Assembly: GCF_002078875.1 (NCBI RefSeq)
Contig: NC_034410.1
Location: forward strand, 82,305,367-82,369,366
Direction of reading: 5' to 3'
DNA: 64,000 bases
DNA from: Numida meleagris
Lineage: Eukaryota; Chordata; Aves; Galliformes; Numididae
The position numbers were made by a program, and so were the translations under genes. Position 1 is the first letter of the stretch. Each line of letters begins with the position of its first letter. Below, one piece after another: positions 1 to 11,890 of this stretch. The notes beneath the pieces were generated by a model. That model saw only the letters and a list, made by a program, of their open reading frames with translations. It did not search any database and was not told the origin of the DNA.

Positions 1-1197
1 TGTGAAGAACAACGAGAAGGAATTCTTTAGATACACTGGGCAGAAGAGACGAGTAAAGAAGAGTGTGTCTGACCAATCTGGTGGACTTCTATGATGGAGT
101 GATGGCATCTGTGGACAAAGGAAGAGCAATTGATGTCTTCTACTTGGACTTGTGCAAGGCCTTTGACATGGTCCTGCATCACAAATGGAGAGATACGGAT
201 TTGAAGGCAGACTATTAGGTTGGATGGTTGTAGCCAGAAGGTTATTGTCAATGGCTCTATGTCCATGTGGAGGCTGGTCATGAGTGGTGTTCCCCACGGG
301 TCTGTTTCTGGACCGGTGCTTTGCAACATCTTTATCAATGACATAGACACTGGAATTGAGTGTACCCTCAGCAAATTTGCTGATGACACCAAGCTGAGTG
401 GTGCAGTTGACACAATAGAAAAGAGGGATGCTACACAGAGGTACTTGGACATGCTCAAAAAGTGGGCACGTGAGAATCTGAAGAGGTTTAACAAGGCCAA
501 GCACAAGGTGTTGCACTTGGGTGGAGGCAATCCCAGACACAAGTACAGACTGGGGGAAGAACTCACTGAGAGTAGTCCTGCAACAGAAGAACAACAGTAT
601 CCTGGGCTGCATCAGAAGAGGAGTAGCCAGCAGGGAGAGGGAGGTCATTTTCCCCTCCACTCCACTCTCGTGAGGTCCTATCTGGAATACTGTGCAAGTC
701 TGGAGTTCCCAGCACAAGAAAGACATGGAGCTGCTGGAAAGTGTCCAGAAGAGGGTCATGAAGATCGTCAGAGTGCTGAAGCACCTCTCCTTTGAAGAAC
801 AGTTGAGGGAGTTGAGCTTGTTCAGCCAGGAGAAGGCACCAGGGAGACCTCACTGCACCCTTCCACTACTTGAAGGGATCTTACAAGCAGGAGGAGGACA
901 GCTTTTTTACACGGTTTGATAGTGATAGGACAAAGGGGAATGGCTTTAAACTCAAAGAGAGGAAATTCACGTTAGACATTAGGAAGAAATTTTTTACTCA
1001 GAGGGTGGTGAGGCACTGGCTGAGGTTGTGGATGCCCCATCCGTGGAGATGTTCAAGGCCAGCTTGGATGGGATCCTGGGTACTCTGATCTAGTGGGTGG
1101 CAACTCCACTCGTGGGCATGGTGGGGTGGAACTACATGATCTTTAAGGTCTCCTCCAACCTAAGCCACTCAGTGATTCTATGATGATTCTATGATTG
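1..1197 (+). mobile_element. CR1 LINE, 5'-truncated by window edge, broken RT to 3' tail
   Basis: CR1 non-LTR retrotransposon running off the left edge. In order the sequence shows RT motif A (YLDLCKAFD, 141-167), a motif B region resembling VPQGS-LGP (read as VPHGSVSGP from about 289), the catalytic FADD box at 376-387 within [11 protein letters not shown], the downstream FNKAKHKVLHLGGG segment, and the C-terminal FFTQRVVRHW block near 990-1020. Frame changes and small deletions separate these blocks. One deletion joins the ESSPA segment directly to the GLHQK segment near 575-610, and another removes the usual NRLPREAV segment near 1020. It ends with two ATTCTATG units (1175-1182, 1186-1193). 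It cannot encode an active enzyme. Open frames on the opposite strand here are antisense shadows. Confidence 0.96.
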
Positions 1198-2393
1198 GAC
1201 AAGGTTAAAAATCCTGTCCTATGCCATACATTTCTAAGCATTTCTCAAAAAAAAAAAAAAAAAAAACACTAAAAACACCCAAATCCAGAAGTACAAGTAT
1301 CCTTAAATTCCTCCTTTTCATTCCTGTAATGGCAGTGGGTGGCAAGGTTTGGGGAGGGGAGGACTGCAAGGGTGGCCTGTGTACGGTGAAGTTGGCACTG
1401 TAGGATGCATAAGAATAACAGATGTAGTTTACCAGCCTCTTAAAAATGAATATTTGAAATAACAGCTCATTCTGGGGGTAATACAGAATGGGAGGCTTGA
1501 TTTTGTCTTAAGAAACACACATAAGTTTGACCAAGAATACGAGCCACTAAGAGATAATCCTCATGGCATAATCAGTAATACCATCTTCCCTGGAAGGGGA
1601 TGTGATTCCCTCTGCCTCCCACTCAAAAAAAAAAAAAACAACAACCAGCCAACAACAACGGAAACCTCAGACCAGCACAGACCTGGGGTATTTAGCTTAA
1701 AAATGAGGACCGAAAAATCAATGAACACCAAGTTATTCAAAGGAAACTTTCACTTGGAGATCTACAGAATGTACTTACTGAAAACAGAAAAGAAGCACCA
1801 GAAGAAGAAAAATCCAAATGGATTTCAAGCAAGAAGAAAATTCCAAGCCAGAAGGAAAAACTGAAACCACAACAGGAAAGCTGAGGGCATGCACTGCCAA
1901 GAAAACAGCCTGCAAATGGTAATTGAAACCCCAAGGCAAGCCAAACCAGAAGCATCTCCTACAACAATCCCTCTGTCAAAAGGACCATTGAAGCAAAGCC
2001 TAAAAGGGAATGAGTTCACCAGAAAATGAAAAATAACTTGGCTAATATACAAAGTGTTTTCCATCAGCGAGCACACTTAGTTTCTCAAACTGTATGGCTA
2101 CCCAAGGCTGTGCAGTCGCCACCTGAAAAACTTCAAAGAACTTAAGCAAATGAAGAAATGACACATCCACATACAGGCAGACATTCCAGATTTTGCTCTG
2201 ACCAGCACTCTGGCACTTCCTCTGTTCCTACCACCACTTCTTTCAGCCAGCTTGTCTAGATAGGGATATTTGCCCTGTGCTGTAACTCCGTGTACAAACC
2301 CTTAATGTAAACACGTGCATTGCAAATGTTTTGTTAGGAGCTTGAGGTTCATGAGTACTATTTGAGTTTGTTTGCTTTTTGCTATTTATGAGT
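1198..2393. other. Unique spacer with A-rich tracts
   Basis: No gene recognised. It contains an A20 run at 1247-1266 and an A14 run at 1625-1638 followed by CAA-rich sequence. The stretch from about 1780 to 1870 is purine-rich (many GAA/AAG words), so its reverse complement gives short open frames that look compositional, not coding. The left CR1 ends just before and another begins at the right boundary. Confidence 0.6.
1247..1266. repeat. Poly(A) run, 20 bp
   Basis: Uninterrupted A tract about 50 bp after the CR1 3' end. Bird CR1 ends in octamers, not poly(A), so this is better read as a mononucleotide microsatellite than a retrotransposon tail. Confidence 0.85.
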
Positions 2394-3087
2394 TTGTTTG
2401 CAGATGACACCAAGCTGAGCGGTGCAGTCAATACATTGGAAGGAAGGGAAGCCATCCAGAGGGACCTGGACAGGCTGGAGAAGTGGGCCAACTATGTTCT
2501 GGGCTGCATTAAAAGAGGAGTGACCAGCAGGGAGAGGGAGGTGATTGTCCCCCTCTACTCAGCTCTTGTGAGGCCCCAGCTGGAGTAATGTGTCCAGGCC
2601 TGGGGCCCCCAGCACAAGAAAGACGTGGAGCTCTTGGAAAGGGTTCAGAGGAGGGTGACTAAGATGATCAGAGGGAACTGGGCTCGTTTAGTTTGGAGAA
2701 GAGAAGGCTCTGGGGAGACCTCACTGTGGCCTTCCAATACTTGAAGGAAGCGTATAAACAGGAGGGGGAACGATTGTTCACGAGGGTGGATAGCGATAGG
2801 ACAAGGGGGAATGGTTTTAAACTGAGACAGGGGAGATGTAGGTTGGATATTAGGAGGAAGTTTTTCACACAGAGGGTGGTGATGCACTGGAACAGGTTGC
2901 CCAGAGAGGTTGTGGATGCCTCGTCCCTGGAGGTGTTCAAGGCCAGGCTGGATGTGGCTCTGGGCAGCCTGGTCTAGTGGTTGGCGACCCCGCACTCAGC
3001 AGGGGGGATGAAACTCGATCTTTGAGGTCTTTTTCAACCCAGCACCATTCTATGATTCTATGATTCTATGATACTATGATACTATGG
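2394..3087 (+). mobile_element. CR1 LINE fragment with intact FADD box and internal deletion
   Basis: Starts abruptly at the RT motif C box (FADD at 2397-2408, then TKLSGAVNT). After [11 protein letters not shown] the frame jumps near 2494 to the [17 protein letters not shown] block, so the segment normally between them (FNKAKCKVLHLG through the KDLGVLVDE block) is missing. The rest is well preserved: [11 protein letters not shown], then the [15 protein letters not shown] block near 2730, then [18 protein letters not shown] near 2860-2910, ending in a stop near 2975. The 3' tail has five octamers. This is among the better-kept CR1 copies here and may be fairly young, but it is 5'-truncated and internally deleted, so inactive. 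Confidence 0.96.
3047..3086 (+). repeat. CR1 3' octamer array, 5 units
   Basis: Three ATTCTATG units (3047-3070) followed by two ATACTATG variants (3071-3086). This short tandem octamer is the characteristic terminus of bird CR1, and it fixes both the family and the + orientation of the element at 2394-3087. Confidence 0.95.
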
Positions 3088-4714
3088 GCTTTTCTCTGGC
3101 CACCTATTAAGTGGCTTCCATTTAATTTGGCTGACACAAATTCTCATCTAGATGAGCCCATGTACAGGGCGACACAGAAGGCAAATATCGTCCTTGGGCT
3201 CTTGGAAGAACCAAGACCATGAGCAGTGCTGGGGATGGTCACCACCACAAGACTACTTGGTTTTACTTGGACATTCTTTTCTTTTTCTTGGCCCAGACTT
3301 TACATACACATATACAAGACACCTCCCACACATACACACAGTCTGTTATAAAAATAGCACAACTGGGGAAAGGATTGTATGAGCACACACAAGGGGATGC
3401 ACCTTTTAAGTAGTTTATGGTAGTTAAGCAAAAATTAAGGGGTAAACTTTGTTTTCATTTGCTAAAATATAAAGTTGCTGATGAGCCACTAAGAGCTATT
3501 CAATAGATTGTCTATTACAGGAAATTTTGCCAGGATGCTAAAGTGGTTTATGGCCATCTCGGGTATCTGGGGAAGAGGAAAATGGCTCTGGTGTTTTTGA
3601 AGTTTCAAGAGGTTTTGAGAAATCCAGACATCTGCATTTTAATCTTTGGAAAATCCTGAGGTCAGCAAGACTATCGTCCGCAGGACTTAACCACAAGTTG
3701 GACCCACCTTTTCGCAAGTCTAAAAGTCTTATGATTGCCATAAAAAACTCTTTCTCTTGTATGTACTTGTAATGATGGGGTTTGCTCTGCTAGACATTTG
3801 TTTTCAAATGACAGGGTAAGAACATGATAATTCATGCTTTCTTCATAACCGAGTTACTAGATGCACCTCAATGGTGAATTTAAATAACTGCAGCTTTCCA
3901 CCTGCTTCTTTGTCTGCAATGCATCTATGGCAGCTGCTCATGTCAGCCCAATTGCAACCACAAAACAAGCAGTTCAAGCAGCACTGAGCAGTTGCTGAGC
4001 ACAAACCCAGAAGGAGGAAACTTAGGATGTGATACCCAACAGCCTCAGCACCTCCTGGCCATCCGTGTATGTACCAGCAGGGTTTGCTGATAGGTACACC
4101 TTTTAAAAGTTCCACTTTTCTCTCTCATTCCTGTTACTTCCATATTTCAAAGTCAGTAAAGAGGCAAGAGCAGGCCTCAATCTTCATAATATTGAGATTG
4201 AGTTGAGTAAGACATTGAAGCAACTACCTCTGTAAGCAGGGATCTCCAAGTAACAACGACTTCCCTCTTGATAAAAAATGAATCATGTCAAATGTTCAGA
4301 TTTACACACCCTTTCATATGTACTAATCTGCACCGCCTTAACTGCCTTACACATTTCTAGTGTTTTCTTTGGCTTCTCACATCCTCTGTTAATCAAGCCT
4401 TATTTTTCCATGACACAGGCAGCTATCTTGAACTTTTCTAGAAGCCGATATGACACAACAACCTTTGGAAAATGCAATAAAGCATGGGTGCACACCCAAC
4501 GGGATATCAACGGTAATTAGAGCCATTGCTCATTAAAAAGTGAAAATAGTTGAACTGTGCTGTGCAGTGAAATGGTGAGTGCTATGGCAGCAATCCTACA
4601 CTACTCCATAAATAAGAGGGGGGAAAAAAACATTAAAGCCATCTATGGCACTTATTTTCAACAAGGGCCCTCAAATCCAGGTATTTAGAACAAAGAACAC
4701 AGTGTATTTGATTA

Positions 4715-4754
4715 TTTTTTTCTTTTTTTTTTTTTTTCAACTTTCTGCTTCTAG
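4715..4754 (+). repeat. Poly-T tract leading into an acceptor-like CTAG
   Basis: T7-C-T15 (4715-4737), then a short CT-rich segment and CTAG with AG at 4753-4754. It resembles a polypyrimidine tract plus 3' splice site. The downstream sequence stays open for about 70 codons in one frame to a stop near 4974, but I find no convincing donor, so a chance T tract is more likely. Confidence 0.35.
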
Positions 4755-6199
4755 ACTGGACAAATTAACATCATTGTTTTCTTACTACAAACCTCTGGAG
4801 ACATCACAGTTCAACAGTGTTTTTCTGAACACTCAAGTTAAAAAAGAAATCAGCCAGCTACTGAGCTTTAGAGGAAAGGGGAAGGCAGAGGCATCTCCAT
4901 TCATACATGCAAGTGAACACGGTGTCAGCAGAAGTATCTCAAAATCTTTTCCCGCCATCCCAGAGCCAGTGTAGCTCATTAACACTTGCCACAGAGATGA
5001 TCTTCAATGAAAAGACTCGTCAGCTTCTCCAGTGAGCCTCACCACCTCACTAACCCTATCCCTACCTACACGCTGCATTAGGCAGAAGCCAGGAGAGCAG
5101 CCTCACCACTGAGTACAGCCCCAGCCCTGTGCTGAGTGACTGAGGCTGCTCAAAACTGCAGGGATGTGAACTTCACAACACAGGAAACGCATGTGCTGCC
5201 AAAAGGAGAACTGCAAAAAGAGGAAAGAAATATGACTTTTGTCCAATCCGCAGCATATTTCTGTAAAAATTAGCCATTCTATATTGACCATTGTATCTTC
5301 ATCTCTATTTTCTTAGTGTTTAGGCTTCAGTGGAGCAAAGTTTAGTTGGTGTTTGGGAAAGGAATGAGAAGTTTGGGAAATCAGTAGTTGCTTGATGGCA
5401 GGGAAGAGCTAAGAAAACTTTCTGAATCGTGCAGCTGAGGAGCTCTGGGGCCACACCAGCAGTGCAATGCATCTGTCCAGGCTTCCTAGGACATGCAGAT
5501 GCTTGGCTCTGACGGGCTGATTTCCTGGAAAGGTTCCCTTCTCCCTCCTGCTGTCACCTGCAAGAAAGAGCCATGCGCTGTCATGAGATCACAGCAGCAA
5601 TGCCTACAGCTGGGCTGGCCATGGCCTGTGCTCTCTCTCAGCAGTGTTATCCAATTTCCGCTCCAAGCAGTGACGCACAGTGACATTCCTCCGCAAGCAG
5701 GGACTCCAGGAAGTGGCTGTTTGGCTTGGACGGAGGCACAGTGACACAGACACAGGTGGCTCTGTCCATTTGGCACACGGTTGGGCCCACTGCCAGCAGT
5801 CCTCCTGCCCTCCCCAACAGTGACCCCGGGCACCAAGAAGCAGGTGAGAACAGCCCCCTCACTGCAATTCAGGAGTAAACTTATTTGAGTTCATGGCCTA
5901 AGTACCTGTGCAACTCGCTGGGTTTTCTTGATAAACCAGCACAGGCTCCAACAACAGGAAGAGGTGAGATCTCACTTCTGCAGCACATTTGGGGAAAATT
6001 ATGACCCCTACTGGGAAGCCACATGGCGGCGGACACATTATTTCCTCCGTATTCTCAGCCAAGGTCCCACGTCCAGCTGACCCCGCTGCAGGAGGGAACT
6101 CTCCTCTGCCATGGAAGCTGCCTCCAAAGCTGAAAGATTTATTCACTGAAGCGACAGTAACCTCAGGGTCCATACAGTTTTGATTTAAAACTCTTCTTC

Positions 6200-6259
6200 A
6201 GCTTGTTTTTTTTTCTTCCTCTCTTTTTAATGTCTTCCCCCCCCCCCCCATCTTTTCAG
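6200..6259 (+). repeat. Pyrimidine tract including C13
   Basis: About 60 bp of nearly pure pyrimidine, including C13 at 6237-6249, ending in TTTTCAG with AG at 6258-6259. The C run is an unusual homopolymer for this AT-leaning window. It could act as an acceptor, but no paired donor was seen. Confidence 0.6.
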
Positions 6260-7381
6260 TGTGTTCACTGCCATCTTTTACCTTTTACCCAGTGGTACTT
6301 TGCTCCACTGGGAGAAAACATCAACATATCAAATGAATTTATATAACAGACAAAGAAAAACAAAGATTCCCACTCTTCACATTAGAGGCTCCTTCATTTT
6401 CTTGCTGGTCTGCACATGTTTCATTGCAATTAATCATTTTATTCTGAATAAAATCAGATGGAAGCCTATCTCCACCAGGTGAAGGCAAACAGCCCACAGG
6501 CTGCCTTGATCAGTATGCTGAAGCTGCTTCTAACAGACTGCACCATGAGAGGACCACTTGGTTAGGATGCAGAAAGAGATTCTCCAGATGATGATGGTGA
6601 ATGCTGCATGAGAAGGTGTATCTCAGAAGAAAAGTACAACTCTTCTTAATGAGGAAGAGGAAGACAAGCTCACAGAACTCTGCTTCAGTGGATACTTCCC
6701 TCCTGCTGCTGCTGTCTGTGGAACTGAGGCCTCCTTTGGCCACCATGAGCAGTGAGTCAGGACTTGGAGCTCCTACCACTCTCAGCCCCTCTCTCCTTTT
6801 CATCACTGGTCTGGCAAAGGAAATGCTTCCCACACGATCTTTGTGCCAAACCCTGCTGGAACTGCAGTTGTGTCATGGTGCTCTCATCCCAAATAGCTCA
6901 GCTATGCTGGCTTCTGCATTTAGGAGCTGCTGAAAATTTCTGCTGCCCCAATAGAGTACATTTCTTGGTAGGCATAGCAAGTCTGTGATTGTCAGCAAGA
7001 CCAGAGCATGAGGAACTGAAAGCCCAATATTGCACAAAAAAAAAAAAATCTCTGCTAAAGATTTTATCCACAACTCTATTCTGGAGTTAAAACAAGTTTA
7101 CTGCCAGCTACAGTAACTGAAGTGCTTGGTAAAACTAATTTATTGTACTTCATGCTTCTCCTGACCACAAGTGGGTAACGTTTGTTACAGGCTTTTCTTA
7201 TAACCACGCAGTGAAGAGGTTCAATAAGAACAATTTTTGCCTATGGGTTGCTGAGCGCTACACCAATACCTCAAAGTAATTTTTGTTCAGGAATCAAATA
7301 CACTGTGTGATTGGTCACCCATGTTAAACAATATGGTTTCTATTCCCCAACCAGATTCCAACAAAGGCCAAGGCTATCTGT

Positions 7382-7408
7382 AAAAAAAAAAAAAAAAAAA
7401 AAAAAAAA
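7382..7408. repeat. Poly(A) run, 27 bp
   Basis: Longest pure homopolymer in the window. No upstream AATAAA and no gene-like sequence precedes it, so it does not look like the tail of a processed retrocopy. Confidence 0.9.
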
Positions 7409-8394
7409 GCATTGAAAAGGGATATAGTGAGGTAGACAAATTTTAAAAATTCAGCAACCACCACTCCTCTTGCAAAAGGAAGTACCTTATGTAAGGCTGT
7501 ACACGTGCAGTTTGGCCTTCAGTGCACCTATTTTTTCTCCACTTGCAGATAGACCTATCTAGATGGTGCTTCACTCAGCACATCTACTCAGAGCCCTGCC
7601 CTGTGCACACATGCTTTGAGTTTTTGTTGCAGAAGGTGTTGACTGGTCTCAATTTGGCTTAATTTACTGCTTTCAAATCTAAATGCCAACCTGAAGGTTC
7701 CCAGAGATGCTTGCTTTTGTATGGCACGTCTCTCATTATTTCACCTATTTACTAGCTCTATGAATGGGCCATCCCTGCTTTACATCATGCTGAGGCCAGC
7801 TAAGTGGAGCACCCCAGGTGTGCAGAGGGTACAGGACTGCCCAGAAGGTTGTGAGTCTCCTTGGCTCCTGTAATTTTGCACCTCATTGAGCTAACAGTCC
7901 ACCTTTGTCATCCACTCAGTCACTAGGAAGAATGATGATAAGGCAGAAGCAATGTGTGCTTGTAGCCAAAGGATCGCTCCTTTGCATTTTGAGAACCACG
8001 ATCCCTTGTTTTCCTATGCCCTAAAACTCAAGCTTACACATTTTAAAAAGCATTTTAAGATGCACGCACCAGATAGCAGGGATAATTGCAATCGGAATGT
8101 CATAATGAGCTGAGTGTCAGCACTGCCAGATGTGACCATCCCAAAAACCTTAGCAAAACTCTTCTATCTGTGGATTGAGACACCTCTGTATTTTATTCGG
8201 TAATCCAAGCTCTGCAACTTTCCATGCTAGAGGCAGTGTAGGATATTTAAACTCCACTTTTTAGGTTATTAGGTTATGTTATGTTCAAGTCCACCAATCA
8301 ACTTTTCAAGTTAAGGTCTGCATTCTGCATTTTTGACTGGTGAATATATTGTTTCTTAGCCTTGATGTAACATAAATACTTGGCTTTCATACAG

Positions 8395-8495
8395 ATATAA
8401 TACCAGTTCCAAAATATTTGAGCAGTTACGCATCCTGGACATGGACAGCTAGCACTGCAGTACATTGTAAAGACTTCAGTAACTTCACAAAACAG
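8395..8495 (+). other. Exon-like segment (acceptor/donor pair), low confidence
   Basis: Flanked by an acceptor-like TTTCATACAG (AG at 8393-8394) and a donor-like CAG|GTAAGA (GT at 8496-8497). One frame is open throughout the 101 bp, entering with two spare bases and leaving at a codon boundary. The other two frames have stops. The encoded peptide is not recognised. The donor lies directly against the 3' end of the next CR1. Chance is quite possible at this length. Confidence 0.15.
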
Positions 8496-8499
8496 GTAA

Positions 8500-9265
8500 G
8501 AACCACAGAATGGTTTGGGCTGGAAGGGACCCTTTATGATCATGTAGCTCCAACCCCCCTGCTGTAGGCAGGGACACCTCCCTCTAGACCAGGTTGCTCA
8601 CAGCCCCATCCAGCCTGGCCTTGAATGCTTCCAGGGTGAGGGCATTCACAGCCTCACTGGGCAACCTGTTCCAGTGTCTCACCACCCTCGCAGTAAAGAA
8701 TTTCTTCCTGATACCTAGTCTAAAACTACCCTCTTCCAGTTTAAAGCCATCTCCCCTCATCCTGTCACTACATGCCCTTATAAAAAGTCCCTCCCCAGAT
8801 TTCCTGTAGGCCCCTTCAGGTACTGGAAGGCCTCTATAAAGTCCCCCCAGAGCCTTCTCTTCTTCAGGCTGAAGAGCCCCAGCTCTCTCAGCCTGTCCTC
8901 GTAGGGGAGGTGCTCCCACCCTCTGATCATCTTCATAGCTCTCCTCTGGACCTGCTCCAGCACTTCAGTATGTTGGAGGCCTCAGAACTGGACGCAGTAC
9001 TCCAGGTGGGGTCCCACAAGAGCAGAGTAGAGGGGCAGAATCACCTCCCTCGACCTGCTGGTCACATTTCTCTTGATACAACCCAGGGTATGGTTGGCCT
9101 TCTGGGCTGCAAGCACACTTTGTTGGCTCACGTTCAGTCTTTCATCAACCAACATTCCCAAATCCTTCTCCTCAGGGCTGCTCTCATGCCATTCTCCTCC
9201 CAAACTGTATTTGTGCTTGGGATTGCCCCAACCCAGGTGCAGGACCTTGCACTTGGCCTTGTTAA
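8500..9265 (-). mobile_element. CR1 LINE 3' half, minus strand, longest continuous copy
   Basis: Read on the minus strand from 9265 down: the CKVLHLG-type segment, [114 protein letters not shown] and the terminal FKARLDGAVSNLV with a stop. Small frame shifts break it, but no large internal deletion is evident. This copy shows the segment missing from those at 1-1197, 2394-3087 and 40043-40352. Its 3' end is the AACCACAGAATGGTTTGG type, not the octamer type, so it belongs to a different CR1 subfamily. It starts after RT motif C, so the polymerase core is absent. Confidence 0.96.
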
Positions 9266-9719
9266 TAAGGAGTAGTTTATTCTAATACAATATAGAAATG
9301 CGGTACTGTTGTTGCTGGTCTTTCAATGGCAGTTGGCTCTGACTGCTTACTATCCACAGCAAGAATGTGTCAAGCTCAGGGAATCTGGATAAGGTTTAGA
9401 AGTCTACATTTCATTTATTTAAGCTCACATGAGCATGATTAGAAAATGTACATTGGTCTCTTTTAGCCAACACTAACTTTAGGTTTTCAATAGTGAAAGT
9501 GTATTTACACTTTAACATGTATTTTTTCTGAAAATGTGCATGCTGCTGCAGATCAATAAGAGCGATACACACAACCTCTAAGAAAGCACAGCAAAAAAAC
9601 ATGAGGAAATATGAAGTGCTGAGAGTCGAGTAATGAAAATTAGAGCCTTGCCAAACCCCTGCTTATGTAACCAGCTGTTTGACAGCATTGCGCATGTATA
9701 AAAGACTGAATAACAAAAA

Positions 9720-10046
9720 ATGAATACTGACTCCTCTGATACTTATACAGGTAATCTCAGGAGGCTGAGACAACTTAAATACTGTGTTACACAAATGCAA
9801 GCAGAAGCTGAACGTGGCTCTCAACTCCAACACAACCTCTACAGTAGTCAACGTGATTTCTCAGATAAATCATATGTCATCATTAAAGACTGCATCTTGA
9901 AAAATAACATTTTAAATGAGGATTCAGTTAAGCAAGCAAACAAAATCTATTCTGCATACCAGGCAACAGATGACATAAGTGAAACTCTTTTAAAAATTAT
10001 GAAAAAACCTAGAAAAATTCCATATAATGTGCAGCAAATTCAATGA
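9720..10046 (+). other. 108-codon open frame, unrecognised, probably chance
   Basis: Polar, lysine- and asparagine-rich frame starting MNTDSSDTYTG and ending PYNVQQIQ, outside any recognised repeat. I recognise no domain, signal peptide or membrane segment. A TATAAAAG lies at 9697-9704, but it is only 16 bp before the ATG, so transcription from it would normally start after the start codon. AT-rich sequence can give such frames by chance. Confidence 0.12.
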
Positions 10047-11748
10047 TAATTCAAAGTGTAACATCTGCAGAAACTATCAGCAAAATACATTTACTTGGCA
10101 CCAAAACAGAAAATATTTTGGCGTATTTCAGCAAACGATAACATAAATATCTGCCAAAGAATAAAACAAGTTACATGGAGACATTACTATGTCTAATGGG
10201 GGAATGTGTTTAACACTTCATACTGGTATTTGAACTCAATCACATATATTCCTGTTAAGATGATATTTTATAACCTATTTATAGAAACTCATCCTGTCTG
10301 CCACATCTTGCTTCAATTAAAATTTGATCTTGAAACAACGCAGAAGGATGAAATTGGGGGGGACCCCATGGAACAGGGTACCAACAATCTATTGAAGTGT
10401 AGGCTGCACTTTCACTAGCCTGAAAAGCTGGAAAGTCTCCTTCTACAGCAGGAGTAGGACAGCTGGCATGGGAGAAGCTGGCAAGGACTGTTCATCTGTA
10501 TGAAGCTCCCAAGTTTTTGTCTTTTTTCAAACAGTTCCAAATCTACTTGCCCTGCTACTCCCACTTCTTCTGTCTTTTCATGTGATTTTTTTTGTTTGTT
10601 TAAGAGTGAAAGACCATCGCCCAGCTTGGAACAAGCTTTCCCATTTCACATCTATTGAATCAATGGTGTTTGTGTATTTCTATTTCAAACATGTTTCTGA
10701 GATGCAGATACATTCTGAGCATTGCTGAACTCAAATCCTGGCTTGCTGGTGATTTTCTAACCAAATTCCACAATCTCTCCCATGTGCTGCAACACCAGCC
10801 TTCCCAGGATTTACTGTTACTTCTCCTTTCCACAGGACTCCTGCCTGCAATATCACCTCTGGCTCCCTCCTGAGACACCCAGACCCTCCCTGAGTACAAC
10901 TGAGATCTGTTTCACATTTCCAACTGGCTAAAAGTGATTTGTGTGGACACGAATACAGTAAGAAATAAAATTGCAGGAGGAAAGAACTATAGAAAGGTTG
11001 AAGGGCTAAAGAGATGTTCTGTACCTCTGCATCCTCAACTGAGGCTGAAATAAGCTGGTACAAAACCCACTGGAGAAATGGTAGAGAAAAGTTGCACCAC
11101 ACCTTATGTAAAATAAAAACACCAAAACCACGGCTGCCAGTGCCTTCACCCAGCACTTGTGGTGAGAAGCAAGATGACTCAGGAGCATTGTCTTGTATTC
11201 TCAGGCTGACAGAATACAAGCTCGATCTTGAAACCACAGTAAAAGCTGCACGTTTTCACAGCTGATGACAACAGGCATTCAGAATTGGCCAAACATACAA
11301 AACAAAACTCATACCTGACCTGAAGAACAGTGAGACACTTGGCCATCTCCACTCTCACTCCTGGGACTCCTTGCTGCCCCACTGTTCCACAGCTCTCCTC
11401 TCGACTCTGTCTCCTTGGCTTGTCTTAGCCCTACAGAGTAGGCTCCAGCCATCCTCCCTGCTCCTGTATCACCTGAACAGATCCCCTCCCTGCCCCAGCC
11501 ATCCTCTGCACCCATCTGCATGCTGACCCAAGTCCTCATGACATCTCCTTTCTGCCTCTTGCGTTACCTTGGCATGCCATATTCTCACTTCACACACACA
11601 CTCACATTCCCTTCCTCCATTCTTTTGTCTATGAAGTTGGTCAATTTTAATGTGTTTATGTTAATTGCCTTTCACTAACAGCCTTTCTGAAAAACAAAAG
11701 GCTTCCCAGAGTGTTGGTTTCCTTGGAAATGGTCAACTAAAAGCTGAA

Positions 11749-11763
11749 ATAATAATAATAATA
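11749..11763. repeat. (AAT)n microsatellite
   Basis: Five trinucleotide units of AAT/ATA register in an AT-rich context. Confidence 0.8.
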
Positions 11764-11825
11764 GGAACATTTCCACATAAGTATATAAGGCTTTTTATTC
11801 AGCATCTAGAGAAAAGGTTGCAGGT

Positions 11826-11890
11826 TCTGTTTGGTTGTTTGAGTTTGTTTGGTTTGGGTGGTTTTTTTTTTGTTGTTGTTTTGTTTTTTG
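11826..11890. repeat. GT/TTTG-rich low-complexity tract
   Basis: About 65 bp made almost only of G and T (GTTTG, GTTG and T9 words). On the + strand it translates to a phenylalanine/valine-rich stretch inside a chance open frame. Confidence 0.75.

Larger units (their letters stand above)
3088..8499. other. Unique spacer, homopolymers only
   Basis: No gene or dated transposon recognised over 5.4 kb. Contents: a T-rich tract at 4715-4737, a C13 run at 6237-6249 inside a longer pyrimidine stretch, an A13 run at 7036-7048 and an A27 run at 7382-7408. Both pyrimidine stretches lead into acceptor-like AGs (4753-4754 and 6258-6259). A possible small exon-like segment ends at 8495. The longest open frames (about 110 codons) show no recognisable domain. 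Confidence 0.6.

Noticed and set aside
27..566. 179-codon minus-strand open frame
   Set aside because: Lies antisense to the CR1 ORF at 1-1197. The same antisense frame recurs opposite other CR1 copies, so it reflects the transposon sequence.
7382..7408. A27 tract as the tail of a processed pseudogene
   Set aside because: No upstream polyadenylation hexamer or gene-like sequence, and CR1 machinery rarely makes such copies in birds.
7801..7870. Possible CR1 scrap (CTGCCCAGAAGGTTGTGAGT)
   Set aside because: Only about 30 bp resemble CR1 and the flanks do not continue the match.
8594..9275. Plus-strand open frames of 60-120 codons
   Set aside because: Antisense to the minus-strand CR1 at 8500-9265.
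9697..9704. TATAAAAG as a promoter for the frame at 9720
   Set aside because: Only 16 bp before the ATG, whereas TATA-driven starts lie about 25-30 bp downstream, which would exclude the ATG from the transcript.
10731..11237. 168-codon minus-strand frame
   Set aside because: No domain recognised, overlaps several frames on both strands, and no promoter or splice context. Judged chance.
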